Shown: positions 22,846-34,990 of the stretch, in pieces | How the letters are laid out: each line of letters starts with the position of its first letter | Position numbering within the stretch: the first letter of the stretch is position 1 | Origin: Euryodendron excelsum | Lineage: Eukaryota > Streptophyta > Magnoliopsida > Ericales > Pentaphylacaceae | Reading direction: 5' to 3' | DNA length: 64,000 nucleotides | Assembly: GCA_033060915.1 (NCBI GenBank) | Contig: CM065396.1 | Span: forward strand, 4,342,001 to 4,406,000 | Translations under genes and position numbers: made by a program | Notes under the pieces: model-generated | The model's database searches: none | What the model was told of the DNA's origin: nothing | Seen by the model: the letters and a program-made list of their open reading frames with translations, nothing else

Positions 22846-23193
22846 TCATTTGAATATATCACTGTCATACAAAAGGAAGATCAAGTGGAGCCGAAATATT
22901 CCCAGAATTCTCAGACAATAGCGCATTACTTTAAAACAAATAGATTCCATCTGGGAAAAGGCTTAAGAAAGTACTTACAAGGAAGGCCTGAGATCATAGA
23001 AATATCGTCGGCTAAACCTACCTTTGGGCTGGGGAATGAACTTACAAGAAAAGAAAGAAGAAAGGCATCACAGAAGAAGAGGGCTAACAAAAAAGCAACC
23101 ATAGAGCTCTTAGATCAATTCAAGCAATTAGATATGGGAAAGGTGGTGTTTGCATCAGATAAAGGTTCGAAGAAGAGGAAAATTCAAGAATAA
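22846..23193 (+). pseudogene. PR-RT linker of element A pol
   Basis: In the same frame as the second protease block, it contains HLGKGLRKYLQGRPEIIEI, a G-patch-like GKGLGKYLQGRPEI segment seen in Tat-type polyproteins between PR and RT, then a Lys/Arg-rich stretch ending in a stop at about 23191-23193. It is part of the pol polyprotein and not a separate gene. Confidence 0.6.
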
Positions 23194-23700
23194 ACACTCG
23201 TCATGACGGATGGTATTGAAATAACTTAAGATGGGTCCATTCGAGCAATGCTTCCAAGTGAGAACTTGCATAATTGGGTTAGCGAGGACATCATGCGTGT
23301 CCGCAAGTTTCGGTACAAACCTCGCTAGAGCAAATCTCGGAGCATCCAACTTGCCATAAACAAACTCTGTCTTTCTGATTTACTTGTCTTAAGCTTTTAA
23401 ATCAATTCACCGTTAATGGAAAAATATTCCTTTTTGTTTGATTCGTTGTGCACTATTTTCCATGTCAGGGACCCTTGCATCCGACACCTTACTCAACTAA
23501 TCCAGAGAATGTCAAACCTGACAAATAATGACTTTAACACTGAATTTGATTATCAACAACTGGGAATTATAGTGGATGTGAATTATTCTGAAAAGTACTA
23601 GAGAAAATTCAAGAACAAATAGAAAGACATGAGAACCGTAACACCCCAAACATTGAGGAGACAGAGATAGTTAATTTGGGGGATAAAGAGAATCCAAAAG

Positions 23701-24710
23701 AACTTTAAATTGGCATGGGGTTAGATTAATGGCAGTGCAAAGAGTTGTTAGAATTATTACGTGCATACCTGGATGTGTTTGTTTGGTCTTATCAGGACAT
23801 GCTTCGGCTCGATGAATCCATCGTGGAACACAAATTACCTCTAGACCCACAGGTAAAACTTTTTAAGCAAAATTTGAGAAGACTTAAGCCAGAATAGAGC
23901 TTGATGATTAAAGAAGAAGTGATTAAACAGTTCTAAGCAGGATTTTTGCAAGTAATAAAGTATCCCTAATGGCTAGCTAACATTGCCCCTGTTCCCAAGA
24001 AAAATGGCAAAGTGCGGATGTGTATCGACTTTTAAGACCTCAGTAAGGCCAGTCTAAAGGATGATTTCCCTCTCCCACGCATAGGCTTGCTTGTTGACAA
24101 CGTGATAGATCATGAAATGTTCTCCTTCATGGACGGCTTTTCGGGGTATAACCAAATCAAGTTAGCTAATGAAGATCGGGAAAAGACGGCTTTTATCACC
24201 CTCTGGAGAGTGTATTGCTACAAAGTTATGCCATTTGGACTTTGCAATGCAAAGGCAACCTACAAAAAAGCCATGGTAACTTTATTCCACGACATGATGC
24301 ATCAAGAAGTAGAAATTTATATGGATGACATGATTGTCAAGTCCAAGCAATGGAAAGACCACTTGTTTAATCTACAGAAGGTGTTTGACCATCTCCGTAA
24401 ATACCAACTCAAGCTGAATCCTACTAAATGCACGTTCGGGGTATCTTCGAGGAAGCTGCTAGGGTTTATAGTCAATGAAAAGGGGATAGAGATTGATCCT
24501 ACCAAAGTCAAGTCCATCGTTGAAATGCCAATTCTGAGAGGAGAAAAGGAGATCCGGTCCTTCTTGGAAAAATTAAACTTCATCAGTAGGTTCGTCGCTC
24601 AAATGACTCATCTATGCAAACCTATTTTCAAACTCCTTAGGAAAGATGTTCCAAAGGAATGTGATGATAACTGCCAAACATTTTTTGAGATAATCAAAGA
24701 ATACCTATGA
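23701..24710 (+). pseudogene. Reverse transcriptase (RT) of element A
   Basis: The N-terminal part reads LLELLRAYLDVFVWSYQDM and then the fingers segment APVPKKNGKVRMCIDF. It carries four in-frame stops at 23895, 23934, 23967 and 24033. After that the palm domain is open: SFMDGFSGYNQIKL (first catalytic Asp, codon at 24132), MPFGLCNAKATY, then EIYMDDMIVKS with the YMDD box near 24318-24329, and KCTFGV...LLGFIV. This order and spelling are those of Ty3/gypsy RT, Athila/Tat side. The frame ends at TGA 24708. It synthesised cDNA from element RNA in its active ancestor. Confidence 0.92.
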
Positions 24711-24972
24711 AACTCTTTAGTCCTAGTGGCACCTACCCTGGGGCGCCCTCTGTTGATGTACATGTCAGTTCTGGATACTTCCATGGGGTGTGTTTTGGGG
24801 CAACATGATGAAACAGGGAGGAAAGAGTAAGCCATTTATTACCTTAGAAAGAAGTTCCTACCATATGAAATAAAATATTCTAATCTCGAGAAAACCTATT
24901 GCACACTAGCTTGGGCAACCCACAGGCTTTGGCATTACATGCTCTATCATACCACTCTCCTCATCTCAAGTA
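24711..24972 (+). pseudogene. RNase H domain fragment of element A
   Basis: In frame with RT and past its stop: RPLLMYMSVLDTSMGCVLGQ, a TAA at 24828 where the family has Gln, then AIYYLRKKF and YSNLEKTYCTLAWATHRLWH. This is the start of the Ty3/gypsy RNase H (the Y-x-S-x-D-x-S-x-G block). The sequence jumps near 24970 from this domain directly to the integrase zinc-finger end, so the RNase H C-terminus and the integrase N-terminus are deleted. Confidence 0.8.
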
Positions 24973-25920
24973 TGTACTCTGGTGTCATAAGTGTCAAATA
25001 CACGGGGATAAGATCAAAGCACCGCCCACAGAACTCCATTCCATGTCAGCCCCATGGCCTTTTTTTATGTGAGGAATAGATATGATTGGCCCCATCACCC
25101 CCAAATCCTCCAACGGTCATCGATTCATCCCGGTTGCCATTGATTATTTCACTAAGTGGGTGGAAGCAATCTCCTATGTTCATGTCACCAAAAAGGTCGT
25201 GAAAAATTTCATAAAAAATCACATCATCTGCCGATATGGAATTCCCAAATCACTCATCATTGATAACGCCTCCACCTTGAATAATGAATTGATATCAAAA
25301 TTGTGCCAAAGGTTTTGCATCATCCATCGAAATTTAGTTACCTACTGTCCCTAGATGAACGAAGCGATTGAAGCAGCCAATAAAAACATCAAGAAGATAT
25401 TCTGAAAAATGATTGACAACTACAAAGATTGGCATGGGAAACTTCCCTTTACACTGATGGCTTACTGAACCACTATGAGGGTTTCTAATGGAGGTACTCC
25501 CTTCTAGTTGGTCTACGGCACAAAGGTAGTCCTTCCTATTGAGATTGAGATTCCTTCTCTAAGGATCTTAATGGAAACCAAGTTAGATGAAATAGAATGG
25601 ATCAAAGACTGGTATGCTCAACTCTGCCTGCTAGATGAGAAGCGATTAGCTGCAGTCTATCACCCTTAGTGCTACAAAAGACGAATGGCTAGGGCATTTG
25701 ATAAGAAGGTGCGCCTTGATCATTCTAACCAGGGGATTTGGTACTGAAAAAGGTATTCCCCCACCAGGAGGCAGCACAAGGGAAATTCGCTTCAAATTAC
25801 AAAGGGCCATTCGTGGTTAAGACAGGCCTGTCCAAAGGAGCTCTTATTCTAAAGGAAATGGATAGCCAGGAATTTCCTAGTCTGTTGAACTCCGATGCTT
25901 TCAAACATTACTACATATGA
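24973..25920 (+). pseudogene. Integrase (INT) of element A
   Basis: It opens with the tail of the HHCC zinc finger (CHKCQIHGDKIK, near 24990). The core follows with FIPVAIDYFTKWVEA (first Asp), SLIIDNASTLNNELI (second Asp) and NEAIEAANKNIKK (Glu), so the DDE triad is still readable. In-frame stops stand at 25352, 25403, 25466, 25505 and 25667, all at positions where relatives have Gln or Arg. The C-terminal domain (GTPF.LVYG, then IPSLRIL, then RMARAFDKKV) shifts frame near 25735 and ends with KYKGPFVV-like residues at 25738-25920. It once inserted element DNA; it is dead here. Confidence 0.9.
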
Positions 25921-27320
<1,400 letters not shown>

Positions 27321-28997
27321 AGAGCGATGGACAAAAATATATTGCTCTCTATCATCATCAGAAGAGGAGTCAACTAGGGGAGGATCAACTAGCTCGCCAC
27401 CCACAAAAGGAGCATTCGAAAAAGCACCAACTGTCGATGATCCAAGTTGGCCCTGCTCATAGTTTGCACATCTAGCCAGAAGCATATCCCCCTCTTCGGC
27501 AAGGGACTCCACATTCTCCCGCAACGAACGAATATCAACACTCTCGTCTTCTGGAAGAGTGGAAACATCTGAGGCACCTCACGATCGCTTGTGTCCCCAC
27601 GCAATACTCAAGGGTAGACTATTATGTGTCGATCTGGCCACTGCTAGCTATATCTCTAAGGAAGCCATCTTAATATCTCTCGCCCTCAATTGATCATACA
27701 ACACCTGTAGCAATCTTCGGTTTTGCAGCCTGTGATGACGTCCCTGAACAATCATAGCTGTCAAGAAGTTTGTGTATCCCACGAGAGGCAAAGGGGTCTC
27801 AAATAGTAGATTCCCAAGCCTGCTAGGACCTAACACATATCGTTGGAGCCAATAATGGTAGCTTTTAGTCCCAAAAGGCATGTCAAAAAATGGCCTGTCA
27901 ACATCCATGTGAGGAAGCAAAGATCTCAATGTGTCCATGACTCTCTCTACCAATGCCCTCGGGATCGTCGCCTCAAAGACAAGGGTAAACTCTGTTGTCA
28001 ATGCCAGATAGGGAATGTCTTGACTCTTACCAAGCTACTGCAAAACTCGAATCCCAAAGAAAGGGGCAATGCCCCACAGGCCCGCTAAAGGCACGAAGGC
28101 CCTCTCGGGAGGTCGAACTCTCAAGCAATGTCTACCAACCAATCCTGAATACCACCTAACCGTACCCAATCTCATGCTCCGAAGGTAGTGAGCCTATGCC
28201 ACAGCAGTCTATAGGAGCCTCTCATCATCCACGATAGCTCTCTAAGATCTCACCAAGGAGCGTATATGGTCAAGCTCGAGGTACCATGTATGCTGGAATA
28301 AAGGAGTAATAAATAAGGGCCCGATCGCCCAGAGCTGGAAGAGAACAGTACATCCCCGAAAGTGAGCATCAACCGTCTGCTAAAATCTAGTAAGGCTCAC
28401 AAAGGTCTCCCCCATAACTATGGGAGCATAAGAGTGCCCCTTAACAACCCTGGTGAGCAATGCAAATAATCAACAGTCAACCAAATCATCTCCTTATGGA
28501 AACATCAAGAAGTTTAGAAAGAGTAAAGCTAGAGTAACCATACGAGAAATAGACTAGTCTTAAGAAGTATGCCAATCACCCGAATGAGCTCTCATACCCA
28601 TTGCAAACTCAAAGCAGGAAAATAGGAACTCTACTAGAAGGCAAGGAAACTGGGGCAGAAAGGTAGACAAAAGAACTACGCGTCGAAGTCCATGCTGGGA
28701 TGAGACAATCGTGATACAACTGTTAGGGAAGATAGATCCCACAATGTTAACAAAATCATCTTCGAAACCGAGGAGAAAACCATACTTGTGAGGAGTGGGG
28801 GTAAGCTCGCACTCCCCGAAGTGGAAAAGAGACAAGCTAGGCTGCCAAAAAGGAATCACTGTCTCCATGAGTCCTGGAATAAGCTGCACCGACAGGAGTG
28901 AAGCCCCCAGAGCAAAGGACCGGCAAAAGATATCTTTCTCATCTGGAGGATAGCTGTCATGCCAAGCTCTCAGCTGACTTAAAATCGCATCTATCAT
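27321..28997 (-). pseudogene. Antisense accessory ORF of element A: DUF7745-like protein, broken
   Basis: On the minus strand the start is ATG at 28997-28995 (MIDAILSQLRAWHDSYPPDE), directly after a TTTTAG|G that looks like a 3' splice site, as in element Z. The open stretch to 28560 reads ETVIPFWQPSLSLFHFG, ECELTPTPHKYGFLLGF and so on. This is the FWdP..h.FrFgd.ELtPTleEy..llG pattern of the plant retroelement-associated family usually labelled DUF7745. Frames then break (28002-28559). Later blocks are 28001-27648 (ALVERVMDTLRSLLPHMDVD, LLFETPLPLVGYTNFLTAM) and 27524-27321, a heptad-like, acidic C-terminus (SLAEEGDMLLARCANYEQGQ). The start ATGATAGATGCG resembles Z's ATGGCAGATGCG although the domains differ. 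Function is unknown. Confidence 0.6.
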
Positions 28998-29446
28998 CCT
29001 AAAAGTTAAGATAAGAATGTCAACATATGGTAAGTATAGCTCAAGAAGGTAAGAGATACCAAAAAAAAAAACTAAAAAGGATTTCAAATGTTAAGTCAAA
29101 ATGAATTTCCTACACATTTTGATTTTAAAAGTCAAGTTTCGAATCAAAATGAATTTTCTATACAAAAGATTTTCAGTTTCAAGTCAAAATGAATTTCTAA
29201 TCCGTTTTGCTTTCAAAAGATTTTCAATTTTGAGTCAAAATGAAACATTTTGCCTTAAAAAAAGTTAATTTCAAGTCAAAGCGAATTTTCTATACGTTTT
29301 ATCCAAGTTTCAAATTCAAAAGTTCATTTCAATATAAATCTAAAAAATTCTCAATCAAAGTCTATCTCAAGCTTCTTCCTCAAAAAGAGTTTTGTTCCAA
29401 TCAAGGTTTTCTAAAACTTCTTCCTCCAAAAAGAATTATTCAAAAT
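28998..29446 (+). mobile_element. Element A AT-rich 3' region, first part
   Basis: AT-rich DNA with a recurring 'caagtcaaaatgaatttcctatac' type unit of about 60 bp (29080-29300), also found complemented in element B at 36130-36280. No gene is seen. It is interrupted at 29452 by another element. Confidence 0.6.
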
Positions 29447-30494
29447 CAATTTGTCATGCCCCGTAATACGGCCTTTGTGGATTTAGGGTACATGACTGGC
29501 TAGTAGCTTGGGTACCCAAGGCCGCAATATATCAACCGGTTGACACTTGTGCATTTCTCATTTAAAAGAAACATAATCGCGGAAATAAAATTTTATAAAC
29601 GTAAAACAAAACGTGTGTCATGCATAGCAAAGCCGTGCCTAATCTCTAAAACATAAACATGTCATAAGATAGGCTTATTGAAGGCCATCATAGTTATAGC
29701 ATTATAATATTACAAAACATTAGGGTCTAGCCTCTATACACATTACAAATCATAAGGCTCGTGGGCCGCAGTCCAAACATCCTCATAATGGGCCTCCCTC
29801 TAAGGCCTCCCTGTTTGGTTATCTAAAAACATTTTTAGAAAACATAAGCTAATGCTTAGTGAATAACAATGATACATGAGCATAAAATACCATGGACTAG
29901 CATTTCTATTTAATGTACATGATAATAGAGGTACATTTATACATATATAACATGAACTTAGAAACGTATAAGTATAAACTGAAAAACACATATGGCATAG
30001 GCTTTCGTATTAAAACATTTCATCATTTCTAAAACATAATGTTGAGAAAGAGAGACAGGCATGTCGTAGCATGAACTAGTAGAGTATGACTTACATTGTC
30101 ATTATTATAACATATTATATCTTGTAAGCGTACATCTTAGCTCATCGTATACTATTAGACACATCAAATATTATTATTCTTGATAATGTATAAAGCGTAG
30201 ATTTGGAAACATAGATAACATAAGTATCATATCGAAATATTATATCATTTCAAACATAGTATCATAGGAGTGAGATACAAATCGTAACATAATCGTGTAT
30301 GGCATAATGTGGCTTGTCATAAGCATACTATGGCATGGTACTGTAAGGCATATCATAACATTATAGACAGGAGAGATATATCGTGACATTAATACTTATG
30401 AAAACATATGCAACTTGTCATGAAGTATTTGAATAAATCATATTTCTCATTCTAGAACATACGAGTGTCATGTCTTTACATCAGAGCTAAGCTG

Positions 30495-30805
30495 CGCATC
30501 AGTAACCATAAATGTCACCACATCAATAATCATAAAGGTCATCATAGGGCTCTTTAGGCCAACATCTATCAGTAACCATAAAAGTCACCATAGGGCTCTT
30601 TAGGCCAACATTAGAGCTAGGTTCTACATTAGTAACCATAAAGGTCACACATAGGGCTCTTTAAGCCAACATATCTCTCACTTCAACCCACTTAAGAGGT
30701 TTTTCTGGTATTAAGCATCATAGGAACCATAAAGGTCACACATAGGCTTATCATAAGAGCTAGGCTCAGTTATAGTAACCATAAAGGTCACTCTTTAAGC
30801 CAAGG
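30495..30805. repeat. Tandem repeat with unit AACCATAAAGGTCAC and GGGCTCTTTAGGCCAACAT
   Basis: About five irregular copies of 45-75 bp, each pairing 'agtaaccataaaggtcacc' with 'atagggctctttaggccaac'. They sit within the 29452 element. Confidence 0.8.
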
Positions 30806-32203
30806 GACGTCTCCCAACATGGCGATAGATTATTTCGTGTCGCCTATCGTAGGACCATCGTTGCTAGTTTAGGGTCTTGCCATGAAAGACCTTGAGTTAG
30901 AGTCGTACATTTGGAATCTTACATCTACTTTATGTAAATGTTCTAGTCCATGGGTTATGATTCGTATCATAAGTAAAGTTTGTATATAATTCAAAGCATG
31001 ACATTTATACTGGAACGTAATCATTGGAGCATTGAAATAAATGGAAAGCAATGCATGAAATGTAATTGAACTTGAAAGCATTTGGAAAGTAATAGGTTTT
31101 ACATATAGCATATCGGTACTCACCCCTATCCTTGAGAATTGGTGCTAAACAAATGTATTCCTACACATAGAGTACATAGAAGAGTCAAACACAAGGCCCC
31201 AATGTAAAGCAAGAACATAAAAGTTAAGGTTTAAACATTGATCCCTTAACACCGGTTCATTTATCGCATCTCATTCACATTAGGATGATGATACTACATC
31301 CTAGGTCAATTTCATTTGAAAATAGGCTTAAAGACCTTTAATTTGATAGGTCATGGGTCACAAATACATTTCGGATGAAAAAGTTATGTCCCATAGAAAA
31401 TGGACTAAAGTTCTAGGAGAACAATATTACTGACAGAATTTTAGGTTAATTTTAAAATTCAATATCTCTCAATTTGTAAGGAATTAGAGTACAAACTTTA
31501 TATGGGTACAAAGGCCTATGAGTCTACTTTTTAATGCTTTAAACGGTGCATCAATCAAAGTTTTCTAGACAAAATTATAACCATTTTATTAAACAGTGTC
31601 AAAGTTAGCCGACCGTTCGAACACCAAAATTGGAGTTCAGACACCAGACCAAAAATATCTCAGGCCGTTTGAATGCCCAACCTGGAGTTCGAACGCCAAG
31701 GCAAAAATGGCCAAAAGGCAAGACTCAGGCCATTCAAACTCTCAATTGAGGCGTTCAAACGACAAGCAAATCTGGGCACTCGCAGTAATAGATTTTTCAA
31801 CTCCAAACTTAACCAAACCTCTCTCAAACTCTCCCAAACTTTCCCAATGCTTCTATGGTTCAAAGATTGACCCAAGAAGACAACAATAACTAAAAATGGG
31901 GCAAAATAAACAAGCCAATCAAAGGGATCTATGGTTTGAAATCTCAAACCCAACATGTACAAATTTGAAAATTTTTAACCCCAACTCCTAATCCATCATT
32001 ATATGCTTACAAGCCTTCAAAACCTAACCAAATGGGACTCAAAAGAGTCATCAAACACAACTAGAACACATATATATACATGCTCATATAAGGGTTGGTG
32101 AAATCTTTCTTTCTTTCAAGCTTCCTCAAGCTTCATCAATGGTGGTTCTAGCTTGGATGGAGCTCCTCCAACCTACTTCCTCCATTTCTCCTTTCCTTTC
32201 CTT

Positions 32204-32261
32204 CCTCTTCTTCTTCCTCCTCTTCTTCTTCTTCTTCTTCTTCTTCTTCTTCTTCTCAGCA

Positions 32262-32305
<44 letters not shown>
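32204..32305. repeat. Microsatellites (CTT)n then (GT)n
   Basis: A CTT/TTC run of about 50 bp is followed after 'ctcagcaaa' by about 20 GT units. Open frames here translate to poly-Phe, poly-Leu or poly-Cys-Val and are not genes. Confidence 0.95.
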
Positions 32306-32308
<3 letters not shown>

Positions 32309-32496
32309 TGTATATCATGTGTGTATATAAGATGATACATATGAAAAATAATCCCATGTGTCTCACAATAGAAGCTTAAGCTACAACTTGAATTCTTATT
32401 AGTCATCTTGACTTAAGGTACATTAGAATGATATAGAATTTAGGAAAATTCACATTAATTCAAATAATAGAGGTTCGGAGTAAAAATTACACAATC

Positions 32497-33840
32497 CCTT
32501 AAAATTCTCAAGTTTTCAATCTTCCAAAATTTTTATCAATTCTTGAGTTTTCTAAATTCAAAATCCATTTTCAAATCTTCCAAAATATTTCCCTTAAAAG
32601 TTTTATTCAAAATTTCACTTTCTAAATTCTTTCTAAATTTTTCTTCTAATAGTTGTAGGCCTCCTCAAGTTTTTTGGGGCCTTCTCTGCCAAAAAGGCCC
32701 CTCCCTCAAAGGTTTTATATCTTTTCTCTTAAAAAACAAAAAAGATTTCATTTCAAAACAATTCTCTAACTCCTTTTTTAATTTTAAAAAAAAATTACAG
32801 TAGAGTATTGTTTAAAAATGGTCCCTACAACGCCCACAACACTACAACAAGACACAAATAATGCACTTCACAATATCACAATCACATAATACCAACACAC
32901 ACAAAAGAATCTGTGCACATTCTCAAGAACTTCAAAATTTCAAGGACATGTTCTAATTTTAAAAAATTCAAGAGCTTTCAAAATTGTCACAAAAATTTTT
33001 CAAAACCACTTCAAATTTTTTCTAAAATATTCTCATATTTTTCTAAAGGTTAAAGTTAGATATTTCCATTATTTTCTAATTTTTCAACCTATTTTTCTAT
33101 TTTTTGAAAAACCAAAAATTCACAAAGTTTTCAAAAAATTGTGAAATTGCGTACGACTGTTAAACACATTTTTCAAAGGCATATAGTATGAAAATCTAGC
33201 CAAAAAATTCAATACCCAGAGTTGTAGGAGCAAATTTTCAATTCTTGCAGAAACCCTCTTTACACCAATTGTCCAAAACTACCCAAATTCAATCAAACAA
33301 GTATCAAACCATAAAATAGCTCCACCAGAGCTTTCAAAGCACATCAAAACATTAATTTCCACTATTTACACGACTCAAACAGAGTTCTACACATCAAAAT
33401 CTACAAAAAATAAAAAAACTCACATCTTGGAGTTCTCTAGTAAAATTTTCTTCTCCAATGACTTTTTTGGCGACAGTGACTACTTACGGCAACCCTCCGA
33501 GGTCCTCAAAAGTCACTCCTTCAATGCTCAAGGCTCTCTTGTTGCGAAATACTTGAAGAAGCTCTCAAACGTTCAAAACTTTTTTACAAAGTCACAAAAC
33601 TTTGAACCAGAAGTTTGCTATTTTAAGTCACAAGCCTGGCACCACGACTCATGGTGCCAATGTCAAAATTTAGGCAACTTTGCCCTTTTTCCTGTCAAAA
33701 CCTGATTCCAAACACCTCCTTGGGTTAGGTATCCATTTTTAAACTCCAGTTTACAAAAATTTTCAAAGCCCGTCCCCTTAATCGCCTTGCGGTCAACATG
33801 AGACTCTTACTTTATCATTTTCTGCCTTCGTTAAGTAAAG
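32497..33840 (+). mobile_element. Element A AT-rich 3' region, second part
   Basis: Matches 1560-2710 of element Z in order, including a CCCTACAACRCCCA word, the 'aaaatccagcc' zone and 'gcggtcaacatgagactc' near 33790. A GGTGCC/GGCACC version of the palindrome is at about 33640-33660. No gene is seen. Confidence 0.7.
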
Positions 33841-33859
33841 ACAAAAAAAGAGGGGCAAC
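33841..33859 (+). other. Polypurine tract of element A
   Basis: ACAAAAAAAGAGGGGCAAC directly precedes the LTR start and matches the Z tract at 2712-2729. Confidence 0.75.
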
Positions 33860-34362
33860 TATAAGCACCCTATTTTTGCCTGCTCGGCAATCTAATCTCC
33901 GGCCCGTCCAAACTCATATTCAGACCAACATATACATATTAAAGTCTAAATTAATTTTTTAGATTCAATCTAATCAATCAATCGCTTCGCGGGCCCGCTG
34001 GGCCTAACAAAGGCAAAATAACCAAAATGTCCTTAGGGCATTGCTCAGTCTAATTCCAGTTAGCATGTCTTTCTAGAGATGGTAAGTCCCTATTTCAATC
34101 TTAAATCCAATTCCAAATCCGTTCCAATTCAAATCAAGTTTGACGCGCCTTTCGAGAAAGTTGATCCCTCAGGCGGTAAGTCCATCTAGTTCGGCATATT
34201 TTTCAAAAAACTCTTTGGAATGATAAGTCCCTTCAAACCCGTCGACCAAGACGAAACCCAAGTCCCCTAGATGGTAGAACGGTCTACCTTTGGCGCTTGC
34301 TAGCCCACCAATGAAGAATGTCCGTTATTCAACACGTCTTTTAAGAAAATTGATTCCCCAGA
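33860..34362 (+). mobile_element. 3' LTR of element A, piece 1 (start)
   Basis: It starts TATAAGCACCC (first G of TGTAAG changed to A) after the PPT and follows Z-LTR order for about 500 bp (TCGCGGGCCCG, GTCGACCAAGACGA, AGATGGTAGAACGGTC). It stops abruptly at about 34362, where minus-oriented LTR sequence of element B begins. The LTR resumes at 47226, but about 2.2 kb of it is missing. Confidence 0.75.
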
Positions 34363-34990
34363 CACTATATCACTTTCCTAGGAAAACCCTAACCATGGAG
34401 AGGTTAGAATCACTCTAGGCTTATGAGTTTTGAAAATATAAACAATCTATGAATCATGACAATTATGAGGCAATTGGGATATGAACATACAAGGTTGAAG
34501 GCTTCACCACATTGCAATGGGCTTCAAAACCATACCATGATTGGTTAGGCTCAAGGAAGACCCCCAACACAGTGATCTCCCCAAAGCTTCCCCTAGGCAT
34601 GGATCTAAGAAAGACCCCCGACACAGTGATCTTCATGGATTTGATTTAACTTGGGCAGCAAGGAAAGATTTGGACGCCACTCTTAGTGGCTTCTAGCCAT
34701 TTTTTGGCCTAGCTCCATTATGAGTGGCTCCAGTTTGATTTAGAAAGCTGGCGGGCTATGAGGCCCAGCTGGAAAAGATATAAGGCACTCGAGAGTACCT
34801 CGGAGGTTGCTAGTTTAATACCCAGAGCTGGAATGGTTGAAAAGGGTGATCGGCCCATTAGGGGTAAAACAATGATTGGAATCGAAAAGTACCGAAATGG
34901 GCCCAAAGTTGACTAGGATGGGATTTGAATGTTGGGAACACTATTAGGAGTGTCCTAGGGGATTACTGGTTTGATACTTTGGATATTGTG
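34363..34990 (-). mobile_element. 3' LTR fragment of element B (-)
   Basis: This is nearly the same sequence as 43927-44170 joined to 44645-45110 of B's 5' LTR, which pairs the two as LTRs of one element. The 470 bp containing TATA and R are missing, and the word GTGATCT is at the junction in both flanks. The LTR's outer end (left) and its TGTAAG end with the PPT (right) are also lost. Confidence 0.75.

Larger units (their letters stand above)
29452..32491. mobile_element. 3040-bp inserted element of another family, probably a solo LTR
   Basis: It begins TGTCATGCCCCG and ends AAAAATTACA. The flanks are CAATT at 29447-29451 and CAATC at 32492-32496, a 5-bp duplication with one change. TG...CA ends and a 5-bp TSD fit an LTR. 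The reverse end (TGTAATTTTTACTCCGAACC) is of the TGTAACACCCC-type common in plant LTRs. No coding is seen in 3 kb. Inside are 'accataaaggtcac' repeats (30495-30800), 'gttcgaacgcca' repeats (31600-31760) and microsatellites. A relative fragment is at 53863. Orientation is uncertain. Confidence 0.7.

Noticed and set aside
32139..32406. Poly-Phe/Leu, poly-Cys-Val and His-Thr repeat readings
   Set aside because: Products of (CTT)n and (GT)n microsatellites.
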